DNA of 64,000 nucleotides. Source: Eggerthella timonensis. GTDB lineage: Bacteria > Actinomycetota > Coriobacteriia > Coriobacteriales > Eggerthellaceae. The notes beneath the pieces are model-generated. The model saw only the letters and a program-made list of their open reading frames with translations. It was not told the origin of the DNA and ran no database searches. Shown piece by piece: positions 56,660 to 64,000 of the stretch. The translations under genes were made by a program, and so were the position numbers. Position 1 is the first letter of the stretch. Each line of letters starts with the position of its first letter. Location: positions 3,207,983 to 3,271,982 of the forward strand of contig NZ_FXXA01000002.1 of assembly GCF_900184265.1 (NCBI RefSeq). The letters run 5' to 3'.

Positions 56660-57334
56660 ATGACCGATCCTAAGATCGCAGCCCTCGAAGGCAAGCTCAT
56701 CGTCAGCTGCCAGGCCTACGTGGGCGAGCCGATGCGCCACCCCGAGACGATGGCACAGGTGGCGCTGTCCGCCGAACGCGGCGGCGCAGCGGCCATCCGC
56801 TGCCAGGGCCTCGCCGACATTGCAGCCATCAAGGGCCAGGTGGAGATCCCCGTCATCGGCCTGTGGAAAGAGGGCCACGACGGCGTCTACATCACCCCGA
56901 CGCTGCGCCACGCGCGCGCCTGCATCGCCGCCGGTGCCGACGTGGTGGCGCTCGACGCCACAGGACGCCCCCGCCCCGACGGACGCACCTTCGAGGAGAC
57001 CGTGACGGCCCTGCGCGGCGAGACGCTCGTCATGGCCGACTGCGCCTGCATGGACGACGTGCACCGCGCGCTCGAAGCAGGCGTGGACATCGTGTCCACC
57101 ACGCTCGCCGGCTACGTGCCGGGCGGCCGCCAGAAGACCGACGGCCCCGACCTCGCCTTCCTGCGCGAAGCCGTCGCCGCGGCGGGCGACGTGCCCGTGT
57201 TCTGCGAGGGCCGCATCCACACGCTCGCCGACGCGCAGGCTGCCATGGAAGCCGGAGCGTTCGCCATCGTCGTGGGCACCGCCATCACGCACCCCCAGTC
57301 CATCACCTCCTGGTTCGCCAACGCCATCGCGTAG
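56660..57334 (+). CDS. nanE: N-acetylmannosamine-6-phosphate 2-epimerase
   Basis: 224 residues, a TIM-barrel NanE: KLIVSCQAYVGEPMRHPETM, AIRCQGLADIAAIKGQVEIP, PVIGLWKEGH with the active-site Lys, ALDATGRPRP and ADCACMDDVHRALEAGVDIV, and the phosphate motif GRIHTLADAQAAMEAGAFAI. Converts ManNAc-6-P to GlcNAc-6-P, feeding NagA. The ATG at 56660 is six bases after AAAGG; an ATG at 56654 overlapping the nanK stop is too close to the ribosome site. Confidence 0.93.
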   Translation: MTDPKIAALEGKLIVSCQAYVGEPMRHPETMAQVALSAERGGAAAIRCQGLADIAAIKGQVEIPVIGLWKEGHDGVYITPTLRHARACIAAGADVVALDATGRPRPDGRTFEETVTALRGETLVMADCACMDDVHRALEAGVDIVSTTLAGYVPGGRQKTDGPDLAFLREAVAAAGDVPVFCEGRIHTLADAQAAMEAGAFAIVVGTAITHPQSITSWFANAIA

Positions 57335-57369
57335 AACCACCGTGAGACGGAGGGACGCGTGAGACAAGG

Positions 57370-57418
57370 GGGACGGGGATAATGTCTCATTCGTGAAATG
57401 AGACATTATCCCCGTCCC
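57370..57418. repeat. Perfect 22-bp palindromic hairpin between convergent genes
   Basis: The arms 57370-57391 and 57397-57418 are exact reverse complements with a five-base loop. They contain ATAATGTCTCATT and GGGACGGGG. It sits between nanE and the convergent symporter gene and may end transcription from both sides. The sequence type looks like a dispersed palindromic repeat of the genome. Confidence 0.8.
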
Positions 57419-57434
57419 TCTGTCTCCTCTTATC

Positions 57435-58847
57435 TCAATTCACGTGGGCATCGGCGGCGACGCGGGCTTCAGGGTCGTGGAGGACCGCGCGGTCGAAGTT
57501 GCCGGTGACGTGCGAGGCGGTGATGCCGGCCACCAAGGAGTCGTTCACGTTGAGCGCGGTGCGTCCCATGTCGATGAGCGGCTCGACCGATGCGAGCACG
57601 GCCACCACCTCGATGGGCAGCCCCATCGTCCCCAGCACGATGAGCGAGGCGAACGTTGCGCCGCCGCCTACGCCGGCCACGCCGAACGAGCTGATGGCAA
57701 CCACGGCGATGAGCGGCACGAAGAAGGCGGGCGACAGCACGTCGATGCCCACCGTCGGTGCCACGATGGTGGCGAGCATCGCCGGGTACACGCCCGCGCA
57801 TCCGTTCTGCCCGATCGACATGCCGAAGCTGGCCGCGAGGTTGGCCGAGGCGCCGTCCACGCCGAGGGCGCGATGCTGCGTCTCGATGTTGAGCGGCAGC
57901 GCGCCCGCGCTCGAACGCGAGACGAACGCGAAGCTGAGCACGGGAAACACCTTCTTGAAGTACGTCACTGGGTTCACACGGTTCGCCAGCAGAACGAGGC
58001 AGTGCACCCCGAGCACCGTCAGCAGCGCGCCGTACGACACGAGCACGAACTTCCCCAGACCGAGTATTGCCTGGTAGTCGCTCGTGGCCATCACCTTCGC
58101 GATGAGCGCGAGGATGCCGTAGGGCGTGAGCCCCAGCACCATGGCCACCACGCGCATGACGATGCCGTACAGGCTGTCGATGAGGCGCTTGAAGAAGTCG
58201 GCCTGCTCGCCGTCCTTGTCGCGCAGCCTGAGGTAGGCCACCCCGAGGATGGCTGAGAAGATGACGACCGCGATGGTGGACGTGGAGCGCATGCCCGCGA
58301 GGTCGGCGAAGGGGTTCGTGGGGATGAACGAGAGGATCTCTTGAGGAAGCGTAAGGTCGCTCACCTGCCCTTGCTGGGAGGCGAGCGCGGACAGCTCCGA
58401 GGCGTCGGGCGTCGCGCCGTCGAGGAAGCCCGCATGTGTGAGGCCGGTCAGCACCGTCGCGCCCCACCCTACGACGGCGGCGACGGTCACCGTCCCCAGC
58501 AGCACGGCCAGCACGACCGCAGCGATGCGCCCGAAGTGCTCGGTGACCTCCGCGCGCGTGAACGCCCCGAGGATGGCCACGAACACGAGCGGCATGACGA
58601 GCATCTTGAGCAGGCCGATATAGCCCTGCCCCACGATGGAAATCCAGTCGAGCACCGTCGTCGTGACGTCTCCGTTGCGGCCGAGCAGCATTTGGATGCC
58701 CAGGCCCAGCACGATGCCCAACCCGAGGGCGGAGAACACCCGCACGGTGAAGCTCAGGCCTTTCGAGCGCATGGCCTTGAGCATGACGAGCATGACGACG
58801 AACACCGCCAGAGCGCCGACGGTCGGCAGCACGACATCCATCGACAT
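57435..58847 (-). CDS. Cation:dicarboxylate/amino-acid symporter, TcyP-like (cystine)
   Basis: 470 residues, about eight to ten membrane segments, DAACS family. FVSRSSAGALPLNIETQHRA, then SIGQNGCAGVYPAMLATIVAP (re-entrant loop with the QNGCAG motif of TcyP-like cystine carriers) and VEPLIDMGRTALNVNDSLVA mark the family and the subgroup. It imports an amino acid, likely L-cystine, with H+ or Na+. The ATG at 58847 (AAAAGGAGAGGCGAGCCT) is chosen over an upstream open frame. It is not an obvious part of the sialic-acid pathway. Confidence 0.88.
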   Translation of the reverse strand: MSMDVVLPTVGALAVFVVMLVMLKAMRSKGLSFTVRVFSALGLGIVLGLGIQMLLGRNGDVTTTVLDWISIVGQGYIGLLKMLVMPLVFVAILGAFTRAEVTEHFGRIAAVVLAVLLGTVTVAAVVGWGATVLTGLTHAGFLDGATPDASELSALASQQGQVSDLTLPQEILSFIPTNPFADLAGMRSTSTIAVVIFSAILGVAYLRLRDKDGEQADFFKRLIDSLYGIVMRVVAMVLGLTPYGILALIAKVMATSDYQAILGLGKFVLVSYGALLTVLGVHCLVLLANRVNPVTYFKKVFPVLSFAFVSRSSAGALPLNIETQHRALGVDGASANLAASFGMSIGQNGCAGVYPAMLATIVAPTVGIDVLSPAFFVPLIAVVAISSFGVAGVGGGATFASLIVLGTMGLPIEVVAVLASVEPLIDMGRTALNVNDSLVAGITASHVTGNFDRAVLHDPEARVAADAHVN

Positions 58848-59012
58848 AGGCTCGCCTCTCCTTTTCATACAACGTAAAAGAAGAGTATAGGATGCGAGGA
58901 AGCGAACCCGCGCCTCCGTCGCCAACGCGAAGGAAGGGCGTCACCGTACGGTGAGATGGAGGGGTTCCGAGTCGACCTGCTGCGCGGGGGGGGCGCCCCA
59001 GCCTCTGCCTCC

Positions 59013-60149
59013 CTACCCCAGCAGCTCGCCTCGCACGATCACGTGCTTCACGTTGAGATCTTCGTCCAGCACGACGGCGTCGGCGATCTTGCCGACCTCG
59101 ATGCTGCCGCGCTCGCCATCCAAGCCGAGCGCGCGGGCCGGGTTGGCGCTGGCCGCCCTCACGGCTGCATCGAGCGGGATGCCCATGTCGCGCACCGCCA
59201 CGCGCACGCACGCCATGAGGTCGGTGGCCGAGCCGGCGATGGTGCCGTCGTGCAGCGTCGCGCGGTTGCCGCGCACCGTGACGTCCTGGCCGCCCAGCGA
59301 GTACTCGCCGTCATCGAGCCCCGTCGCCATCATCGAGTCGCTGATGAGGATAATGCGCTCGCTGCCGAACGCCGCGAACAGCAGCCGCACCATGGACGGA
59401 TGGATGTGCACGCCGTCGGCGATAAGCTCGGGTGTCACCTCGGGATGGTCGAACGCGGCGCCGATGGGGCCGGGCTTGCGATGATGCAACGGCGGCATGG
59501 CGTTGCACAGGTGCGTCATCTGCCGCGCGCCGGCCTTGATGGCCGCGCACGACGTATCGTAGTCGGCCTGCGTATGCGCGATGGACACGCGCACCCCAGG
59601 CGCCACCGAGCGGATGAAGTCGAGTGCCCCGTCCACTTCGGGCGCCACGTCCACGAGTTTGATGAGGTCGCCCGATCGCTCCTGCAAGCGGCGGAACATC
59701 GCCTCGTCGGGCAGGTGGAGGTAAGCCGGGTTCTGCGCTCCGATGTTGTCGGGCGAGATGTAGGGCCCCTCCATGTTGATGCCCACGAGCGCCGCCCCGT
59801 CGCGCTTTGCCTCGTAGGAGGCCGCCGCGTCCATGATGGGGCCGAGCACGTCCTCGGGATAGGTCATCGTGGCCGGGCAGATGGCCGTGACGCCGCACGA
59901 CGCCTCATGCCGAGCGATGGCGTCGATCGCCTCCTCGGTGCCGTCGCAGAAATCGTATCCCACGCACCCGTGGAAGTGCAGGTCGATGAGGCCGGGTATG
60001 ACGTAGCATCCCGCGGCGTCGATCACGGCTTCGTCGGCGCGCGTTGCCGCGCCTCGCGGCTCGACGGCCGCGAAGCGTTCGCCTTCGATCGCGATATCAG
60101 CGGAGACGAACCCCGCGTCCGTCAGAACCGAACCGCCCGTTACTTGCAC
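59013..60149 (-). CDS. nagA: N-acetylglucosamine-6-phosphate deacetylase
   Basis: 378 residues, amidohydrolase fold. GLIDLHFHGCVGYDF (metal motif), GINMEGPYISPDN (Glu ligand), THLCNAMPPLHHRKPG (His) and ISDSMMATG (catalytic Asp) are in family order. Removes acetate from GlcNAc-6-P. A GTG start at 60149 overlaps the nagB stop by ten bases, so translation is coupled. It follows NanE in the pathway. Confidence 0.95.
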   Translation of the reverse strand: MQVTGGSVLTDAGFVSADIAIEGERFAAVEPRGAATRADEAVIDAAGCYVIPGLIDLHFHGCVGYDFCDGTEEAIDAIARHEASCGVTAICPATMTYPEDVLGPIMDAAASYEAKRDGAALVGINMEGPYISPDNIGAQNPAYLHLPDEAMFRRLQERSGDLIKLVDVAPEVDGALDFIRSVAPGVRVSIAHTQADYDTSCAAIKAGARQMTHLCNAMPPLHHRKPGPIGAAFDHPEVTPELIADGVHIHPSMVRLLFAAFGSERIILISDSMMATGLDDGEYSLGGQDVTVRGNRATLHDGTIAGSATDLMACVRVAVRDMGIPLDAAVRAASANPARALGLDGERGSIEVGKIADAVVLDEDLNVKHVIVRGELLG

Positions 60150-60868
60150 AGCGCGCCCGCTGCCGGATCGACGATGACGGTGGCGTTGGGGTGGAACTGC
60201 AGGATGGACGCCGGCACCTCGGGCGTCACCGGGCCGAAGAACGCCTGCTTCACGATCTCCGCCTTATGGGATCCCTCCACCACGACGAGCACGCTGCGCG
60301 CGGCCATGATGGTGCCGATGCCCATGGTGTAGGCCTGGCGCGGCACGTCCTCGACGCGGTCGAACAGGCGGCTGTTCGCCTGGATGGTGCTCTCGGTGAG
60401 GTCGACGCAGTGCGTGGCCTTCGGGAAGGTGTCTTCGGGCTCGTTGAAGCCGATATGGCCGTTCGGCCCCAGGCCGAGCAGCTGCAGATCGATGCCGCCC
60501 GCCCCCTCGATCGCCTGCTCGTAGGCCGAGCACACGGCCTCGGCGTCGGGATTCGACCCCTCGGGAACATGGGTGCGCGCCTGATCGATGTCCACATGGT
60601 CGAACAGGTGCTTCTTCATGAAGTACCGGTAGCTCTGGTCGTGCTCGGGATCGAGGCCGCGGTACTCGTCCAGGTTGAAGGTGGTGACGTCCGCGAAGCT
60701 GATCTTCCCCTTCGCGCAATCGTCAACGAGGCAGGTGTACAGGCCGATGGGCGTCGTACCCGTAGCCAAACCCAGCACGCACGTGGGATCGGCCTCGACG
60801 AACGACGCGATGCGGTCGGCCGCCTGGCGGCTCATATCCTCGGTGCTCTCAGCGATGATGAATTCCAT
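60140..60868 (-). CDS. nagB: Glucosamine-6-phosphate deaminase
   Basis: 242 residues: GLATGTTPIGLYTCL (phosphate loop), FNLDEYRGLDPEHDQSYRYF, and LGLGPNGHIGFNEPEDTF with the catalytic His. Converts glucosamine-6-P to fructose-6-P and ammonia, the last step of the pathway to glycolysis. Length is that of the short bacterial form without the extended allosteric site. GAGAGAGGTTCT precedes the ATG. Confidence 0.96.
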   Translation of the reverse strand: MEFIIAESTEDMSRQAADRIASFVEADPTCVLGLATGTTPIGLYTCLVDDCAKGKISFADVTTFNLDEYRGLDPEHDQSYRYFMKKHLFDHVDIDQARTHVPEGSNPDAEAVCSAYEQAIEGAGGIDLQLLGLGPNGHIGFNEPEDTFPKATHCVDLTESTIQANSRLFDRVEDVPRQAYTMGIGTIMAARSVLVVVEGSHKAEIVKQAFFGPVTPEVPASILQFHPNATVIVDPAAGALCK

Positions 60869-60907
60869 AGAACCTCTCTCTCAGATCGAACGGATGCGAA
60901 TGCGAAC

Positions 60908-63085
60908 CTATGTCCAGAACTGGGCGGTTTCGATGATGTTCTGATACGCCCACGGGTACACGTCCGAGTACCAGCCCGTCTCGGGTACGAAGCACAGCAG
61001 CGCGCTGTACAGCACCGAAACGGCCACGAGCACGAGCAGCACCTTCATGAGGAGGTTCTGCACGACGGAGCCCGGCGTCAGATGCTCGTTCACGATGAAC
61101 ACGAGCAGCACCACCGCCGCCAGGAACATGAAGCTGAAGTCGGCGAAGTAGCGCTGCAGGATGCCGGCCATCTCCGCGTCGGCCAGCGCTACGATGACGC
61201 CGCCCAGCAGCAGCACGATGATGACGCCCGCGATGGTGCGGGTGGAGCGCTGGCTGATGCGCAGCTGGAGGATGCGCTTCGCGAACGGCAGCACCCACAG
61301 CACGGGCAGGCACGCGAAGATGCCGCCGAACGTGACTTCCTTGATGGTCTGCCCCATGTACGTGGTGTCGAACGGCGCCGCTTGCAGGTACGGGAACACG
61401 CCCGTCGCGCTCGGCGGTTGCAGGAAGTACGCGAACAGGGCCGGGGCCAAGCGCCCGATGTTCCAGCCGCGCTTCGTCATGTCGTTCACCGTGAGGTTGT
61501 AGTTCGCGCCGAAGTCCGTGAACGAGCCGAAGCGCGCGTAGTTGTAGGCCATCAGCCCCGCAGCCACCACGAGGTAGGGCGCGATCAGGCAGCCGAACTC
61601 CCGCGCGCCGCGCGGGGTGAGCAGCCGGCGCTTCGTGATGTACGTGCGCCAGAACAGCGGGAAGGCAAGCAGCGACAGCACGAGCAGCTGCGGGCGGCAC
61701 CCCGCCACGAGCGCCATGCACAGCGACCCTGCCAGGTACCATTTCTCGGGTCCCGCCGAGGCGCGGCCCTTCATCCAGAAGTACAGGCCCCACACCGAGA
61801 ACGCCAGGCCCAGCGCGATGGGCAGCGAGTAGAACGTCGGAAACTTCAGCAGGTACAGCACGCCGCAGCACATGACGAGCGGTATCTGCAGCAGCAGGTA
61901 CAGCCCCAGGCTCACCCGTTTGAAATGGTAGCGCGCGAACCGGTCGAGCAGCGCCGAACAGCCCAGCACGAACGCCACCACCGCGATGAGCACCCCGATG
62001 GCCGTGGGGAAGTTCGCGCCGGTAAGCAGGTAGAACGGCAGGTAGAACAGGATGACCGGCACCACGCCGAAGTAGACGTAGTAGTGCCCTTCGTAGTACG
62101 CCACGTCGAAGAGGTAGGACTCCCCCGTCTCCTTCTGCATCTCGTCGCGTGCGCCCTTGTCGTAGGGGTCGTCGGAGTCTTGGAGCCACTGCGGCGGCTC
62201 CTCTTCCAGGTACAGCTGCCCGTGCGCCATGGCCTTCGCGAGCTCCGCGTACTGCTGCGCGTTGTCGCCGCCCACCTCGAACGTGTTGACGAGGCTCTTG
62301 CCGTCCCACGACCCGCTGTTGTAGCTTTGCGTGGCGACGCCCACGAGGTTCGACCCCAGGAACAAAAACGAGCCGAGCAGGCACACTTCGATGGCCACCG
62401 TGGCGATGATCGCCGCTTTCGATTTGCGCGGCTCGCTGACGATGCCGATACGGTAGATGGCGGAGCGCGGACGAAACGCGAACACAAGCGCCAAGAGGCC
62501 CACGCAGACGAAGAAGCGCGTCGTGTTGAAGTCGAACGGATGATGAGCGTTGATGCACACGTCGCTCAGCTTGATGGGGTAGCTCACGTCGTCGCCCGTG
62601 ATCTCGATGCGCAGGTTCTTCACGAGGCCCGTGGTGTTGAGGTTGATGTACTCGCTCTGATCGCTGAACGTGGACACCTCGACGGGCGGCACGCCCACCG
62701 TGTACTCGGTGGAGTCGAAGTACGTGTGGTGCGCGTCGTCGGTGAACTGGATCTTCACCGTCAGCTGCTGGGCGGGTTGCAGGTAATCGAAGTTGAGCCA
62801 GATGTTGTGCACCTCGGTGTTGAGGTTCGAGAACTCCAGCACGTGGTTCACCGCCGTCACCTTGTACTGGTCGTCGGCAGTCTCCTGCAAGGTGAGCTTG
62901 TCGTTAAGCGATATGGTGTTGTACTTGGCCGACGTGAAATAGTTGATGTTGAACAGGAACGTCTCCAGAAGAAGCGCGATCAGCACGATGACGAGCGCGC
63001 TTTTGGCGAAGTGGACCACCGTCGGGCGGTGCCTGCTCATGAAGCCGGTATAGGCATAGGCTATGTTCTGGCGTACGGTCGGCAT
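60908..63085 (-). CDS. Polytopic membrane protein, GT-C-like
   Basis: 725 residues. One membrane segment near 30-47 is followed by an extracellular beta-rich domain (about 50-185), then eleven or so transmembrane segments up to the C-terminus. A large loop near 275-325 has GGDNAQQYAELAKAMAHGQL and a tyrosine-rich YYEGHYYVYFGVVP end, which resembles the first acceptor loops of GT-C glycosyltransferases. No DxD motif is certain. It might build a cell-envelope glycan; the substrate cannot be told. The gene stands alone with a terminator downstream unclear. Confidence 0.65.
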   Translation of the reverse strand: MPTVRQNIAYAYTGFMSRHRPTVVHFAKSALVIVLIALLLETFLFNINYFTSAKYNTISLNDKLTLQETADDQYKVTAVNHVLEFSNLNTEVHNIWLNFDYLQPAQQLTVKIQFTDDAHHTYFDSTEYTVGVPPVEVSTFSDQSEYINLNTTGLVKNLRIEITGDDVSYPIKLSDVCINAHHPFDFNTTRFFVCVGLLALVFAFRPRSAIYRIGIVSEPRKSKAAIIATVAIEVCLLGSFLFLGSNLVGVATQSYNSGSWDGKSLVNTFEVGGDNAQQYAELAKAMAHGQLYLEEEPPQWLQDSDDPYDKGARDEMQKETGESYLFDVAYYEGHYYVYFGVVPVILFYLPFYLLTGANFPTAIGVLIAVVAFVLGCSALLDRFARYHFKRVSLGLYLLLQIPLVMCCGVLYLLKFPTFYSLPIALGLAFSVWGLYFWMKGRASAGPEKWYLAGSLCMALVAGCRPQLLVLSLLAFPLFWRTYITKRRLLTPRGAREFGCLIAPYLVVAAGLMAYNYARFGSFTDFGANYNLTVNDMTKRGWNIGRLAPALFAYFLQPPSATGVFPYLQAAPFDTTYMGQTIKEVTFGGIFACLPVLWVLPFAKRILQLRISQRSTRTIAGVIIVLLLGGVIVALADAEMAGILQRYFADFSFMFLAAVVLLVFIVNEHLTPGSVVQNLLMKVLLVLVAVSVLYSALLCFVPETGWYSDVYPWAYQNIIETAQFWT

Positions 63086-63110
63086 AATGGTAAAGAATTA
63101 TAGATGAAAA

Positions 63111-63145
63111 AAGGCGGAGGGGGCAGCTCAAGCCCCATCCGCCTT
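63111..63145 (-). terminator. Intrinsic terminator of adk
   Basis: A 14-base stem with one mismatch (AAGGCGGA...TCCGCCTT) and seven-base loop, 34 bases after the adk stop. On the minus strand UUUUUU follows. Confidence 0.88.
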
Positions 63146-63179
63146 CAAGATTGCGTGCAAAAAGCCGCGCGCGGCGCGC

Positions 63180-63806
63180 TTACAGACCCAGCGCCTGCTT
63201 CACATCGCCGTACACCACGTTCGGATCGCGGTCGCCGTCAATGGAGACGAGCAGGTCGCAGCCGCGGTAGTAGTCGATGAGCGGCGCCGTGGACTTCTCG
63301 TACACGTCGAGGCGGTTGCGCACCGTGGCCTCGTTGTCGTCGTCGCGCTGGTACATCTCGCCGCCGCACTTGGGGCAGGTCTCGTCGGCAGCGGTGCCGA
63401 TGTAGTTGCAGTCACGGCACATGCGGCGCGAGGTGAGGCGCTTGACGATGACCTCGGGGTCCACGTCCACGAGCAGCGCCGCATCGAGCGGGCGGCCCAG
63501 CTTGGACAGCTCGGCGTCGAGCGCGACCGCCTGGGCGGACGTGCGCGGGAAGCCGTCGAGGATGAAGCCCTTCTCGGTGTCCGGATCCTGCAGACGCTCG
63601 GTGACGAGGCCGATGATGACGTCGTCGGGCACGAGATCGCCCGCGTCCATGTAGGACTTCGCCTTCTGGCCCAGCGGCGTGCCGGCCTTCACGGCGGCGC
63701 GGAGCATGTCGCCCGTGGAGATGTGCGGCGTACCGAACTCTTCGACCAGCTTGGCCGCCTGCGTGCCCTTACCGGCACCCGGCGCCCCCAACAACACGAT
63801 ATTCAT
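63180..63806 (-). CDS. adk: Adenylate kinase
   Basis: 208 residues. LLGAPGAGKGTQAAKL is the P-loop, TPHISTGDMLRAAV binds AMP, and GFILDGFPRTSAQA is the conserved core. The lid (about 120-155) holds CRDC and CPKC, a zinc-binding long-form lid. Interconverts ATP, AMP and ADP. The ATG at 63806 fits the usual MNIVLLG start with AAGGATAG upstream; the longer open frame to 63875 is leader sequence. Confidence 0.97.
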   Translation of the reverse strand: MNIVLLGAPGAGKGTQAAKLVEEFGTPHISTGDMLRAAVKAGTPLGQKAKSYMDAGDLVPDDVIIGLVTERLQDPDTEKGFILDGFPRTSAQAVALDAELSKLGRPLDAALLVDVDPEVIVKRLTSRRMCRDCNYIGTAADETCPKCGGEMYQRDDDNEATVRNRLDVYEKSTAPLIDYYRGCDLLVSIDGDRDPNVVYGDVKQALGL

Positions 63807-63844
63807 GATGGTTCTATCCTTTCGACATACAATCGATGCGCCGT

Positions 63845-63850
63845 ATTGTA
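63845..63850 (-). promoter_or_regulatory. Extended -10 promoter of adk
   Basis: On the minus strand TGGTACAAT forms an extended -10 element, 39 bases before the start; no clear -35. The remaining bases to 64000 show no gene I can support. Confidence 0.55.
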
Positions 63851-64000
63851 CCAAAGCCCTGCGCCGGAAGCGCATATTTCAACAGAAAGACAGGCCGCAA
63901 AGCACGAATGCACCCGGGAGGGCGCAGAGCGTGCGGAGCAACCCGCGCCCGACACCCGCAGTCCGCCTTTCCCGCTCGCGCACGCTTTTGTCAACCATTT

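Overview
The window looks like a high-GC Coriobacteriia chromosome, most likely Eggerthellaceae (Eggerthella or a relative). The reasons are a Tat-exported molybdopterin oxidoreductase with a DmsB-like ferredoxin subunit, a one-polypeptide pyruvate:ferredoxin oxidoreductase, strong GC bias and dense coupled operons. This assignment is inference from gene content; no ribosomal RNA is present.

Layout. (1) 1-7949, host: a minus-strand respiratory cluster (partial membrane sensor or haem-type protein, FeS subunit, molybdo-subunit), a 720-base non-coding stretch, and pyruvate:ferredoxin oxidoreductase. (2) 8217-47759: a vsr (very-short-patch repair endonuclease) gene split in two by a complete 38,970-bp siphovirus-type prophage. 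The 9-bp core GAAGCACCC lies at 8457-8465 and 47427-47435. Joining the flanks restores an intact Vsr reading frame. The phage ends carry an imperfect 17-bp inverted repeat, as expected for a large serine integrase, and such an integrase gene ends exactly at the right junction. (3) 47943-60868, host: what looks like a complete sialic-acid and amino-sugar pathway. It has a peptide-family ABC importer with a permease-ATPase fusion, an SGNH esterase, NanA, NanK and NanE. A cystine-type symporter and NagA/NagB follow on the other strand. (4) 60908-64000: a polytopic membrane protein and adenylate kinase.

Prophage organisation. From the right, a lambda-like immunity region (44478-45257) has divergent repressor and cro-like genes around repeated TATAACAA half-sites. 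A long minus-strand early operon (44463 to 33114) of very small, stop-start overlapping genes follows. It includes a tyrosine recombinase, a DUF4373-like replication protein, a PD-(D/E)XK-type nuclease and a RinA/ArpU-like late regulator. Next come a tRNA-like element, the packaging genes (HNH, TerS, TerL, portal, protease, HK97 capsid), head-tail joining genes, tail genes (tape measure, Dit, two fibres with paralogous tips) and lysis genes (holin, amidase). The late operon ends at a terminator at 13219-13246.

Beyond that terminator lie accessory genes with their own signals. One is a separately terminated gene for a Tat-signal protein with a tail-fibre-like domain. The other is a plus-strand array (9000-12404) of tiny, often very acidic proteins, nearly every one followed by a GC-rich, often UUCG-type, hairpin. 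Two promoters in the array share an identical 18-bp palindromic operator. This array is the strongest candidate for an undescribed system, possibly anti-defence or lysogeny cargo. The other main discovery is the reversible inactivation of vsr by the prophage.
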